Made by a program: the position numbers and the translations under genes | Shown: in pieces, positions 1 to 4,791 of the stretch | Layout: each line of letters starts with the position of its first letter | Position numbering within the stretch: position 1 is the first letter of the stretch | Assembly: GCA_030609865.1 (NCBI GenBank) | Contig: JAUWSZ010000232.1 | Coordinates: 1-5,378 of the forward strand | Direction of reading: 5' to 3' | Source: a bacterium | GTDB lineage: Bacteria > Desulfobacterota > DSWW01 | DNA: 5,378 nt | Notes under the pieces: model-generated | The model's database searches: none | Told to the model about the DNA's origin: nothing | What the model saw: only the letters and a program-made list of their open reading frames with translations

Positions 1-1395
1 CACTACGCGCTCGCCGCCAAGGTGCCCATGCTGGAACCCGCCGATTCACAGGAAGCCTACGAATTCATCGGCCAGGCGCTCGATATCAGCGAACAATATG
101 ACACGCCGGTGCTCTTCAGGGTCACCACGAGGGTGTCGCATTCCAAGGGCCTGGTCGAGAGGAATGCGAAGAGGGTAAGGCATCTGAAAGAGCCCGGCTT
201 CGTGAAGAACCCTCCCAAGTACGTGATGGTGCCTAACTTCGCCCGGCAGCGACACGATTACGTAGAGCAGCGGCTGGTTCGCCTCCACGAGCTTTCGGAA
301 ACGACCCCGATCAACCGCATCGAATGGGGCCGGCGCGAGGTCGGGATCGTCACGAGCGGCGTGGCCTACCAGTATGCCCGGGAGGCGCGACCCCGGGCCT
401 CCTTCTTGAAGCTGGGGCTGACGCATCCCCTGCCCAAGAATCTGATACGGGACTTTGCGGAGGGAGTGAAAAAGGTCTTCGTGGTCGAGGAACTGGATCC
501 GTATCTCGAAGATCAGATCAAGGCCCTCGGAATCCCGGCCGTCGGAAAAGAGCGTTTCCCGATCTGCGGAGAACTCTCGCCGGAAATCGTGAAGCAGGGC
601 CTGAGCGGAAAAAAACGAAAGAAGACCGCATCCCCACCGGACATCCCCCCGAGGCCCCCTGCGCTCTGCCCCGGGTGCCCCCATTCGGCTTCCTTCTACA
701 CGATGAAGAAGCTCAAGCTCAACGTGATGGGCGACATCGGCTGCTACACCCTGAGCGTAGCCCCTCCCCTGGAGACCATGGACTCCACCCTCTGCATGGG
801 GGCCAGCATCGGCATGGCCCACGGACTGGACAAGGCCCTGGGTCCGGATCCCGAATCGCGCAGCGTGGCCGTCCTGGGAGACAGCACCTTCCTGCACAGC
901 GGCATTTCTTCGCTCATGAACATCGCCTACAACCGAGGGAATTCGACCACGGTCATCCTGGACAACCGGACCACGGCCATGACCGGATTCCAGGAGCACG
1001 CCGCCACCGGACGGACCCTGCAGGGAGAGGAGACGCCCGAGGTTGATTTCGAGGCGCTGGGCAAGGCGCTCGGGATCGATTCGGTCCGAACGGTCGATCC
1101 CTACGAGATGAAGGACCTGGAGAAGGCCCTGAAAGAGGAAGTGGAGGCACCCCACTCTTCCCTGATCATCGCCAGGAGGGACTGCCTGCTCTTGAAGCTC
1201 GGCGAGCGAAAGACGCCCAAGACCGTCGATCCGGAAAAATGCGTCGGGTGCAACCTCTGCCTCCTCACGGGCTGCCCGGCCCTCAGTCAGACACCGGACG
1301 GCAAGGCACAGATCGACAGTGTCATCTGCAACGGATGCCCGATCTGCCAACAGATATGCAAACTCGACGCGATCAGCGACCTCTCGTACGACTAG
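1..1395 (+). CDS. iorA: Indolepyruvate:ferredoxin oxidoreductase, alpha (large) subunit, 5'-truncated by window
   Basis: Cytoplasmic, oxygen-sensitive thiamine-diphosphate enzyme that oxidatively decarboxylates arylpyruvates (from Trp, Phe, Tyr) to aryl-acetyl-CoA and reduces ferredoxin, working with IorB. The frame is open from base 1 and reads HYALAAKVPMLEPADSQEAY, so translation begins upstream; 464 residues are present of about 600 usual for the family. Numbering from base 1, residues around 140-180 match the transketolase C-terminal-like part (LKLGLTHPLP...VFVVEELDPYLEDQ). The ThDP-binding domain follows, with a CPGC motif at 223-226, GDS at 293-295 and DN at 321-322. The C-terminus is a two-cluster ferredoxin domain: Cys 414, 417, 420 and 425 (CX2CX2CX4CP), then Cys 443, 446, 449 and 453 (CX2CX2CX3C). 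All eight ligands are present, so the enzyme looks intact. It lies 13 bp upstream of iorB. Substrate preference among aryl 2-oxoacids cannot be read from sequence. Confidence 0.95.
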   Translation, partial: HYALAAKVPMLEPADSQEAYEFIGQALDISEQYDTPVLFRVTTRVSHSKGLVERNAKRVRHLKEPGFVKNPPKYVMVPNFARQRHDYVEQRLVRLHELSETTPINRIEWGRREVGIVTSGVAYQYAREARPRASFLKLGLTHPLPKNLIRDFAEGVKKVFVVEELDPYLEDQIKALGIPAVGKERFPICGELSPEIVKQGLSGKKRKKTASPPDIPPRPPALCPGCPHSASFYTMKKLKLNVMGDIGCYTLSVAPPLETMDSTLCMGASIGMAHGLDKALGPDPESRSVAVLGDSTFLHSGISSLMNIAYNRGNSTTVILDNRTTAMTGFQEHAATGRTLQGEETPEVDFEALGKALGIDSVRTVDPYEMKDLEKALKEEVEAPHSSLIIARRDCLLLKLGERKTPKTVDPEKCVGCNLCLLTGCPALSQTPDGKAQIDSVICNGCPICQQICKLDAISDLSYD

Positions 1396-1398
1396 GAG
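1394..1398 (+). promoter_or_regulatory. Ribosome binding site deciding the TTG start of iorB
   Basis: AGGAG overlaps the iorA stop codon (TAG) and lies 10 nt before a TTG at 1409. No ATG or GTG in the iorB frame sits at a suitable distance. The protein homology begins right after this TTG (KAQNIFIAGVGGQG). This suggests that iorB translation is coupled to termination of iorA. Confidence 0.7.
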
Positions 1399-1408
1399 AC
1401 CCCAAGCA

Positions 1409-1981
1409 TTGAAAGCTCAAAACATTTTTATCGCCGGCGTAGGGGGACAAGGCATCCTCCTGGCAGGAGAAATCCTCTGCCTCGTTTTCATGGAAGCGGG
1501 CCTGGACGTGAAGAAGAGCGAGGTCCACGGAATGGCGCAAAGGGGGGGATCGGTTACCAGTCACGTCCGTTGCGGTCACAAGATCTTCTCCCCTCTCATC
1601 CCGGAAGGGCAGGCGGACATCTTGATGGGCTTCGAGGCCCTCGAGGCCCTGCGGTGGGTCAATTTTCAGAAAGAGGACGGCGTTCTCCTCGTGAACAGGC
1701 AGAAGATCAACCCGACAACGGTGACGTCCGGGAGGATGAAATACCCGAACCGCATCTACGATGTTCTCAAGAAGAGGCACCCGAATACCCGGATCGTCGA
1801 CGGCCTGAAGCTTGCGCACAAGGCCGGTGATGTTCGAACGGTCAACAGCGTGCTCGTGGGGGCGATCTCCCGGGAAGTCGACTTCCCTAAGGAGATGTGG
1901 AAGAGGGCGATCTCTCAAAGAATCCCGGAGAAGTTCGTGTCCGTGAACCTGCACGCCTTCGAACTCGGCAGGGGTCGATAG
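1409..1981 (+). CDS. iorB: Indolepyruvate:ferredoxin oxidoreductase, beta (small) subunit
   Basis: Partner subunit of IorA, from the pyruvate:ferredoxin oxidoreductase gamma-like family; it completes the active site and contributes to CoA-dependent catalysis. The product is 190 residues, the usual length for bacterial IorB. The N-terminal glycine-rich loop GVGGQGILLAG (10-20) and the family signature SEVHGMAQRGGSVTSHVR (37-54) are both clear, followed by SPLIPEGQAD (61-70). I chose the TTG at 1409 because a good ribosome binding site precedes it and the conserved sequence begins at residue 4. The same frame is open further upstream, to an ATG at 1319 inside iorA, but that extension is a non-homologous read of iorA in another frame. 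It is 13 bp after iorA and 18 bp before paaK, almost certainly one transcript. Confidence 0.95.
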   Translation: MKAQNIFIAGVGGQGILLAGEILCLVFMEAGLDVKKSEVHGMAQRGGSVTSHVRCGHKIFSPLIPEGQADILMGFEALEALRWVNFQKEDGVLLVNRQKINPTTVTSGRMKYPNRIYDVLKKRHPNTRIVDGLKLAHKAGDVRTVNSVLVGAISREVDFPKEMWKRAISQRIPEKFVSVNLHAFELGRGR

Positions 1982-1984
1982 AGC

Positions 1985-1993
1985 GGGGGGAAG
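1985..1993 (+). promoter_or_regulatory. Ribosome binding site for paaK (TTG start)
   Basis: A purine-rich run GGGGGGAAG ends 6 nt before the TTG at 2000. It is the only Shine-Dalgarno-like sequence in the 18-bp iorB-paaK gap and supports the TTG as the true start. Confidence 0.55.
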
Positions 1994-1999
1994 ATCACG

Positions 2000-3298
2000 T
2001 TGTACTGGAACGAAGCATCCGAGTGCTGCAGCCGGGAAGACCTGGAGAAGTTGCAGCTGGAGAGGCTGCAAGGGCTGGTCGAGAGGGTTTACCGACAGGT
2101 GCCCTTCTACCGAAACAGGCTCGAAGAGGCCGGCATACGGCCTGAAGACATCCGCAGTCTCGACGATCTCCAGAAGATTCCCTTCACCACCAAGGCCGAC
2201 CTTCGCGACAACTATCCTTTCGGCCTCTTCGCCGTTCCGATGGATGAGATCATCCGCCTTCACGCGTCGACCGGCACCACGGGAAAGCCTACCGTGGTCG
2301 GGTACACCCGGAACGATATCGAGACCTGGGCAGAGGTGATGGCCCGCACCCTGGTCTCGGCGGGCGCGCACAAGGGGGACATCATCCAGGTCGCCTACGG
2401 TTATGGCCTGTTCACCGGAGGCCTGGGCGCCCACTACGGGGCCGAGAAGATCGGCGCCGCGGTCGTACCGGTCTCGACGGGGAACACGAAGCGGCAGATC
2501 ACTCTCCTCGAGGACTTCGGCACCACGGTCCTGTGCTCGACTCCTTCCTATGCCCTCTACCTGGCAGAGGCGGCGGAAGAGAGGGGGGTGGCGATCCGCG
2601 ACCTTCCCCTGAGGGTGGGCGTGTTCGGCGCCGAGCCCTGGACGGACAACCTGCGAAAAGAAATCGAGAAGAAGCTCCATGTGTCCGCCATCGATATCTA
2701 CGGGCTGAGCGAGATCATCGGCCCCGGCGTAGCATCCGAGTGCGAGGCAAAGGATGGCCTCCACATCATGGAGGACCATTTCCTGCCCGAGATCATCGAC
2801 CCGATCACGGGCGAGCCCCTGGGTGAGGGCCGGACCGGAGAACTCGTGGTCACGACCCTGACCAAAGAGGGCATCCCGTTGCTCCGGTACCGCGTTCGGG
2901 ACATCACCCGGCTGACCCGGGACCGATGCCCGTGCGGCAGGACGACGGCCCGCATGGAGCGCGTCACAGGGCGCTCGGATGACATGCTGATCATCCGGGG
3001 AGTCAATGTGTTCCCGTCCCAGATCGAGAGCGCTCTGCTCGAGATTCCCGAGGCGGCGCCACACTACCTGATCTACGTGGACCGGGTGAAGGCCCTGGAC
3101 AACCTGGAGATCCATGTGGAAGTATCGGAGGAGATGTTCTCGGACGAGGTCAAGGAGCTGGCGAAGATCGAGAAGCGGATCAAGGCGGAGGTGGAGAGCA
3201 TCCTGGGCATCGCGGTGCAGATCAAGCTGGTGGAGCCGAGATCGATCACCCGGAGTGAGGGCAAAGCGGTAAGGGTGATCGACAGAAGAAAAGAATAG
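2000..3298 (+). CDS. paaK: Phenylacetate-CoA ligase (AMP-forming), PaaK family
   Basis: Adenylate-forming enzyme that activates phenylacetate or a related arylacetate with ATP and CoA to aryl-acetyl-CoA, AMP and PPi; cytoplasmic. At 432 residues it is the standard PaaK length. The N-terminus has the family's [20 protein letters not shown] helix (22-41). The phosphate-binding loop is [10 protein letters not shown] (88-97). Further motifs are VFGAEPW (208-214), [12 protein letters not shown] (232-243), RYRVRD (296-301), CPCGR (310-314) and the hinge region [20 protein letters not shown] (324-343). The C-terminal domain carries the probable catalytic lysine, K422, in SEGKAVRV. It starts with TTG 18 bp after iorB. 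Next to iorAB it either salvages arylacetates for reductive carboxylation to arylpyruvates or handles the acyl-CoA formed by IorAB. The motifs do not distinguish phenylacetate from indoleacetate or hydroxyphenylacetate. Confidence 0.93.
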   Translation: MYWNEASECCSREDLEKLQLERLQGLVERVYRQVPFYRNRLEEAGIRPEDIRSLDDLQKIPFTTKADLRDNYPFGLFAVPMDEIIRLHASTGTTGKPTVVGYTRNDIETWAEVMARTLVSAGAHKGDIIQVAYGYGLFTGGLGAHYGAEKIGAAVVPVSTGNTKRQITLLEDFGTTVLCSTPSYALYLAEAAEERGVAIRDLPLRVGVFGAEPWTDNLRKEIEKKLHVSAIDIYGLSEIIGPGVASECEAKDGLHIMEDHFLPEIIDPITGEPLGEGRTGELVVTTLTKEGIPLLRYRVRDITRLTRDRCPCGRTTARMERVTGRSDDMLIIRGVNVFPSQIESALLEIPEAAPHYLIYVDRVKALDNLEIHVEVSEEMFSDEVKELAKIEKRIKAEVESILGIAVQIKLVEPRSITRSEGKAVRVIDRRKE

Positions 3299-3325
3299 GG
3301 GTCGGGGATCAGGGGTCGGGGACCA
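3298..3325. repeat. 14-bp tandem duplication directly after paaK
   Basis: GGGGTCGGGGATCA (3298-3311) is followed at once by GGGGTCGGGGACCA (3312-3325), with one mismatch. The first base is the last base of the paaK stop codon. The remainder of the 249-bp spacer (3299-3547) holds the other repeats listed below; I see no gene or convincing promoter in it. Confidence 0.85.
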
Positions 3326-3330
3326 GGCCC

Positions 3331-3366
3331 CGCGCCCGCTTACGCGCCCGAGCCCGCGCCCGAACG
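3331..3366. repeat. Three 12-bp-period GC-rich units
   Basis: The octamer CGCGCCCG occurs at 3331, 3343 and 3355, exactly 12 bp apart, each followed by a different 4-base tail (CTTA, AGCC, AACG). The array continues into an AACGAACGAGCG stretch. It looks like simple-sequence expansion in a spacer; no function is evident. Confidence 0.75.
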
Positions 3367-3434
3367 AACGAGCGGACTGCATCGGAGCGAACACCCAATA
3401 GCGAAAGACACAAGAGCAAAAGCTAAAACAAGCC

Positions 3435-3487
3435 GTCATTCCCGCCCCCGCCTAAAGATTGCGGGGACAGGCTCCGGCGGGAATCCC
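3435..3487. repeat. REP-like imperfect palindrome
   Basis: Outer arms ATTCCCGCC (3438-3446) and GGCGGGAAT (3476-3484) are exact inverted copies of 9 bp. An inner pair, CCCCGC (3446-3451) with GCGGGG (3461-3466), encloses a short loop; the two pairings share base 3446. GTCATTCCCGC...GCGGGAATCC boundaries of this kind are typical of dispersed palindromic intergenic repeats. Whether it recurs elsewhere in this genome cannot be seen here. Confidence 0.65.
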
Positions 3488-3502
3488 TCGGCACAGTGAA
3501 TT

Positions 3503-3525
3503 CCTTCTCCCCTTTGGGGAGAAGG
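3503..3525. repeat. Perfect 10-bp hairpin just upstream of the ACT gene
   Basis: CCTTCTCCCC (3503-3512), loop TTT, then GGGGAGAAGG (3516-3525): ten uninterrupted base pairs. The trailing sequence GTCAGGATGAGGGGGA resembles the tail of a widespread intergenic repeat. No T-run follows on the + strand, so it does not look like an intrinsic terminator; it could stabilise an RNA end or affect translation of the gene 23 nt downstream. Confidence 0.75.
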
Positions 3526-3532
3526 TCAGGAT

Positions 3533-3540
3533 GAGGGGGA
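3533..3540 (+). promoter_or_regulatory. Ribosome binding site of the ACT gene, within the repeat tail
   Basis: GAGGGGGA lies 7 nt before the ATG at 3548. It belongs to the tail that follows the 10-bp hairpin. GGGGAG (3536-3541) is also complementary to CTCCCC in the hairpin's left arm (3507-3512), so a mutually exclusive pairing is possible, although the perfect hairpin should win. Confidence 0.6.
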
Positions 3541-3547
3541 GCTTCCA

Positions 3548-3979
3548 ATGATCGTAAAGCAAGTTTCCGTTTTTCTCGAGAATCGCGCGGGACGGCTTGC
3601 TGAGGTCACCGGGATTCTGGCCGACCAGAAGATCAACATCCGGGCCCTCTCCCTGGCCGACTCGGCAGACTTCGGCGTCCTGCGGCTGATCGTTGACGAC
3701 GTCGAGAGGGCCAAGTCCATCCTGAAACAGGAAGGGCTGACCGTAGGGGAGACCGATGTGGTTGCCGTCGAGGTCCCGGACAGGCCCGGCGGGCTCGCTC
3801 ATCTTCTGCAGGTCTTCAAGGACGAGAACGTCAACGTGGAGTACATGTATGCCTTCGTAAAGGCCCCTTCCCAGAGCGCGGTCATGATCTTCCGGTTCGA
3901 CGACCCCCACAGGGCCCTGGAGGCACTCCAGGGCAAAGGGATTCGAACCATCCCCGGCGCTGAACTCTACCACATGTAG
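3548..3979 (+). CDS. Tandem ACT-domain protein, probable amino-acid-binding regulator
   Basis: A stand-alone protein of 143 residues made of two ACT domains and nothing else. The first spans about residues 2-66, with the ligand-loop motif ENRAGRLAEVTGILADQKIN (11-30). The second spans about 71-143, with VPDRPGGLAHLLQVFKDENVNV (76-97). ACT domains bind small molecules, usually amino acids, at domain interfaces. Proteins of this type recur beside paaK and iorAB in anaerobic bacteria and archaea (recollection, not searched), which suggests sensing of an aromatic amino acid; what it acts on is unknown. It has no DNA-binding or catalytic domain. The ATG has a good ribosome binding site. It is 249 bp beyond paaK, on the same strand, and may be co-transcribed with it. 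Its stop is 15 bp from the convergent toxin gene. Confidence 0.9.
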   Translation: MIVKQVSVFLENRAGRLAEVTGILADQKINIRALSLADSADFGVLRLIVDDVERAKSILKQEGLTVGETDVVAVEVPDRPGGLAHLLQVFKDENVNVEYMYAFVKAPSQSAVMIFRFDDPHRALEALQGKGIRTIPGAELYHM

Positions 3980-3994
3980 CATCAAGCAAAGAAG

Positions 3995-4387
3995 CTACCA
4001 GACAGCCTCCACATCCGTGAAATCCAGGATTTTACGGTCCGATGTGAGGATAGGCATACCCAGTATTCTCGAGGTCGCAACAACAATTTGATCTGCCGGA
4101 TCGTTATGGAAGCCACGGAGCATGGTACTCTCCACCGAAATTTCCGGGGACAGATCAGCAACATACACATGGTATTCATTCAGTGATCGCCTGATCCACG
4201 TGAGCGTCGGTATAGAAAAGGAAATCCTTTTCTTCTCCACCAGCTTCGCCAATTCCCAACAGGAAATAGCTGATATCCATCTTCTGTCCGCCTCTTCAAT
4301 CGCCCTTCTTGCCCTCCTGGAGAAAGCACTCTTCCTTTCGATCGCTAACCAGATCCAGACGTGCGTGTCCAGAAGTATGTTTGTCAC
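3995..4387 (-). CDS. vapC: PIN-domain toxin ribonuclease, VapC type
   Basis: Toxin of a type II toxin-antitoxin pair; PIN-domain toxins are Mg2+-dependent endoribonucleases, often cutting tRNA or rRNA. The 130-residue product has the acidic active-site pattern: D7 in LLDTHVWIW, E45 in ISAISCWELAKL, D99 in NDPADQIVVATS and D117 in PILTSDRKI. The overall form resembles PIN toxins that pair with Phd/YefM antitoxins. I start it at the GTG at 4387, which overlaps the antitoxin stop as GTGA and has GGGAGG 7 nt upstream. The ATG at 4402 (135 residues) lacks a comparable site and would put that GGGAGG inside the gene. It is the second gene of the module and runs convergent to the ACT gene. All acidic residues are present, so it is probably active; its RNA target is not predictable. 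Confidence 0.88.
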   Translation of the reverse strand: MTNILLDTHVWIWLAIERKSAFSRRARRAIEEADRRWISAISCWELAKLVEKKRISFSIPTLTWIRRSLNEYHVYVADLSPEISVESTMLRGFHNDPADQIVVATSRILGMPILTSDRKILDFTDVEAVW

Positions 4388-4608
4388 TTCACGGCCTCCC
4401 ATTCATCGTCGGCTACCGGAGACAGGATGTCACCGACAAATGTAACCGTGTCTTTTAGAGGAACATTCGTCTCTTCATGATCGACAGGAATCACCTCAGC
4501 GATAGGCTTGCCGCGCTTGACGATAAGAATCCTCTTCTTTTGGTTCATGACGTCGTTTAGGACCGACAGGCACGTGGCCTTGAATCTTGATACGGATATC
4601 GTTTCCAT
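4384..4608 (-). CDS. Phd/YefM-family antitoxin
   Basis: Labile antitoxin that binds and neutralises the PIN toxin and represses the shared promoter through its N-terminal DNA-binding fold. The 74-residue product starts METISVSRFKATCLSVLNDV and continues to RILIVKRGKPIAEVIPVD (26-43), the conserved Phd/YefM core. The acidic, tryptophan-containing tail (DDEWEAVK) would be the toxin-binding part. I chose the ATG at 4608 because GGGGAGG stands 5 nt before it and homology starts at once. The frame stays open to an ATG at 4635 and a TTG at 4641, but those would add an unconserved leader and would lie within the proposed operator. Its stop overlaps the toxin start, so translation is probably coupled. 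Confidence 0.88.
   Translation of the reverse strand: METISVSRFKATCLSVLNDVMNQKKRILIVKRGKPIAEVIPVDHEETNVPLKDTVTFVGDILSPVADDEWEAVK
4395..4400 (-). promoter_or_regulatory. Ribosome binding site deciding the GTG start of vapC
   Basis: On the - strand, GGGAGG lies within the last codons of the antitoxin gene and 7 nt before the GTG at 4387. It favours this GTG over the ATG at 4402. Confidence 0.65.
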
Positions 4609-4613
4609 ATCTG

Positions 4614-4620
4614 CCTCCCC
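4614..4620 (-). promoter_or_regulatory. Ribosome binding site deciding the antitoxin start
   Basis: On the - strand, GGGGAGG lies 5 nt before the ATG at 4608. It is the strongest such site in the module, consistent with antitoxin being made in excess over toxin. Confidence 0.7.
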
Positions 4621-4633
4621 GCCAATATTAACC

Positions 4634-4649
4634 ATGGTCAAATAACCAT
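4634..4649. promoter_or_regulatory. Candidate operator of the toxin-antitoxin module
   Basis: Inverted repeat ATGGT (4634-4638), 6-nt spacer, ACCAT (4645-4649). It overlaps a second, 8-bp palindrome, ACCATGGT (4631-4638). It covers the expected transcription start of the promoter at 4654-4682, where binding by the antitoxin-toxin complex would block transcription. Autoregulation is known for Phd/YefM modules; the specific site is my inference. Confidence 0.5.
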
Positions 4650-4653
4650 AGTC

Positions 4654-4682
4654 ATTTTGCTCTTGTTTCGTTTCTCTGTCAA
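4654..4682 (-). promoter_or_regulatory. Sigma-70-like promoter for the toxin-antitoxin module
   Basis: On the - strand the -35 box is TTGACA (4677-4682), a full consensus match. A 17-bp spacer separates it from the -10 box CAAAAT (4654-4659), four of six matches to TATAAT. Transcription would start near 4647, about 40 nt before the antitoxin ATG. Confidence 0.65.
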
Positions 4683-4693
4683 GCCCAATGTTT

Positions 4694-4779
4694 GGGGTCA
4701 GGTCTTGCCTTTGAACATTTTACTGTCGATCCTTCTTTCTATCCTCGCGGAAAAATGTTCAAAGGCAAGACCTGACCCC
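4694..4779. mobile_element. Perfect 28-bp inverted repeat, probable small mobile or REP-like element
   Basis: The left arm (4694-4721) starts GGGGTCAGGTCTTGCC and ends ACATTTT. The right arm (4752-4779) is its exact reverse complement over all 28 bases. The arms enclose a 30-nt loop (4722-4751). It fills the gap between the aminotransferase stop (4792) and the toxin-antitoxin promoter (from 4682 down). From memory, GGGGTCAGGTCTTGC-type ends occur near REP-associated or IS200-like transposases in environmental Desulfobacterota, so this may be a non-autonomous copy or a remnant; no transposase gene is in the window. There is no T-run after it on either strand, so it is not a standard intrinsic terminator, although such a stem could still stall or protect a transcript. 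Confidence 0.7.
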
Positions 4780-4791
4780 TTGATCTCGGGG

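Noticed and set aside
46..1350. A 434-codon open frame on the - strand, antisense to iorA
   Set aside because: Same composition artefact; the + strand encodes a clear IorA with all cluster-binding cysteines, and the antisense product has no recognisable motif.
1319..1408. Longer iorB starting at the ATG at 1319
   Set aside because: The extra 30 residues are an out-of-frame reading of the iorA ferredoxin domain, and the conserved IorB sequence begins only after the TTG at 1409.
1373..3439. A 688-codon open frame on the - strand, antisense to iorB and paaK
   Set aside because: It is the complement of two well-supported genes in GC-rich DNA, where antisense frames often stay open. Its translation is rich in Arg, Leu, His and Asp, without recognisable domains.
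3298..3540. A CRISPR array or riboswitch in the paaK-ACT spacer
   Set aside because: The repeats are short, of different kinds and not separated by uniform spacers; no cas gene is present and I recognise no riboswitch consensus, only simple palindromes.
4122..4445. A + strand frame of 107 codons across the toxin gene
   Set aside because: It is antisense to the PIN-domain gene, whose active-site residues are intact; no ribosome binding site or recognisable domain supports the + strand frame.
4694..4779. The 28-bp inverted repeat as an intrinsic terminator or an attachment site
   Set aside because: Neither strand has a T-run after the stem, the stem is longer and the loop (30 nt) larger than a normal terminator, and no integrase or tRNA is nearby.
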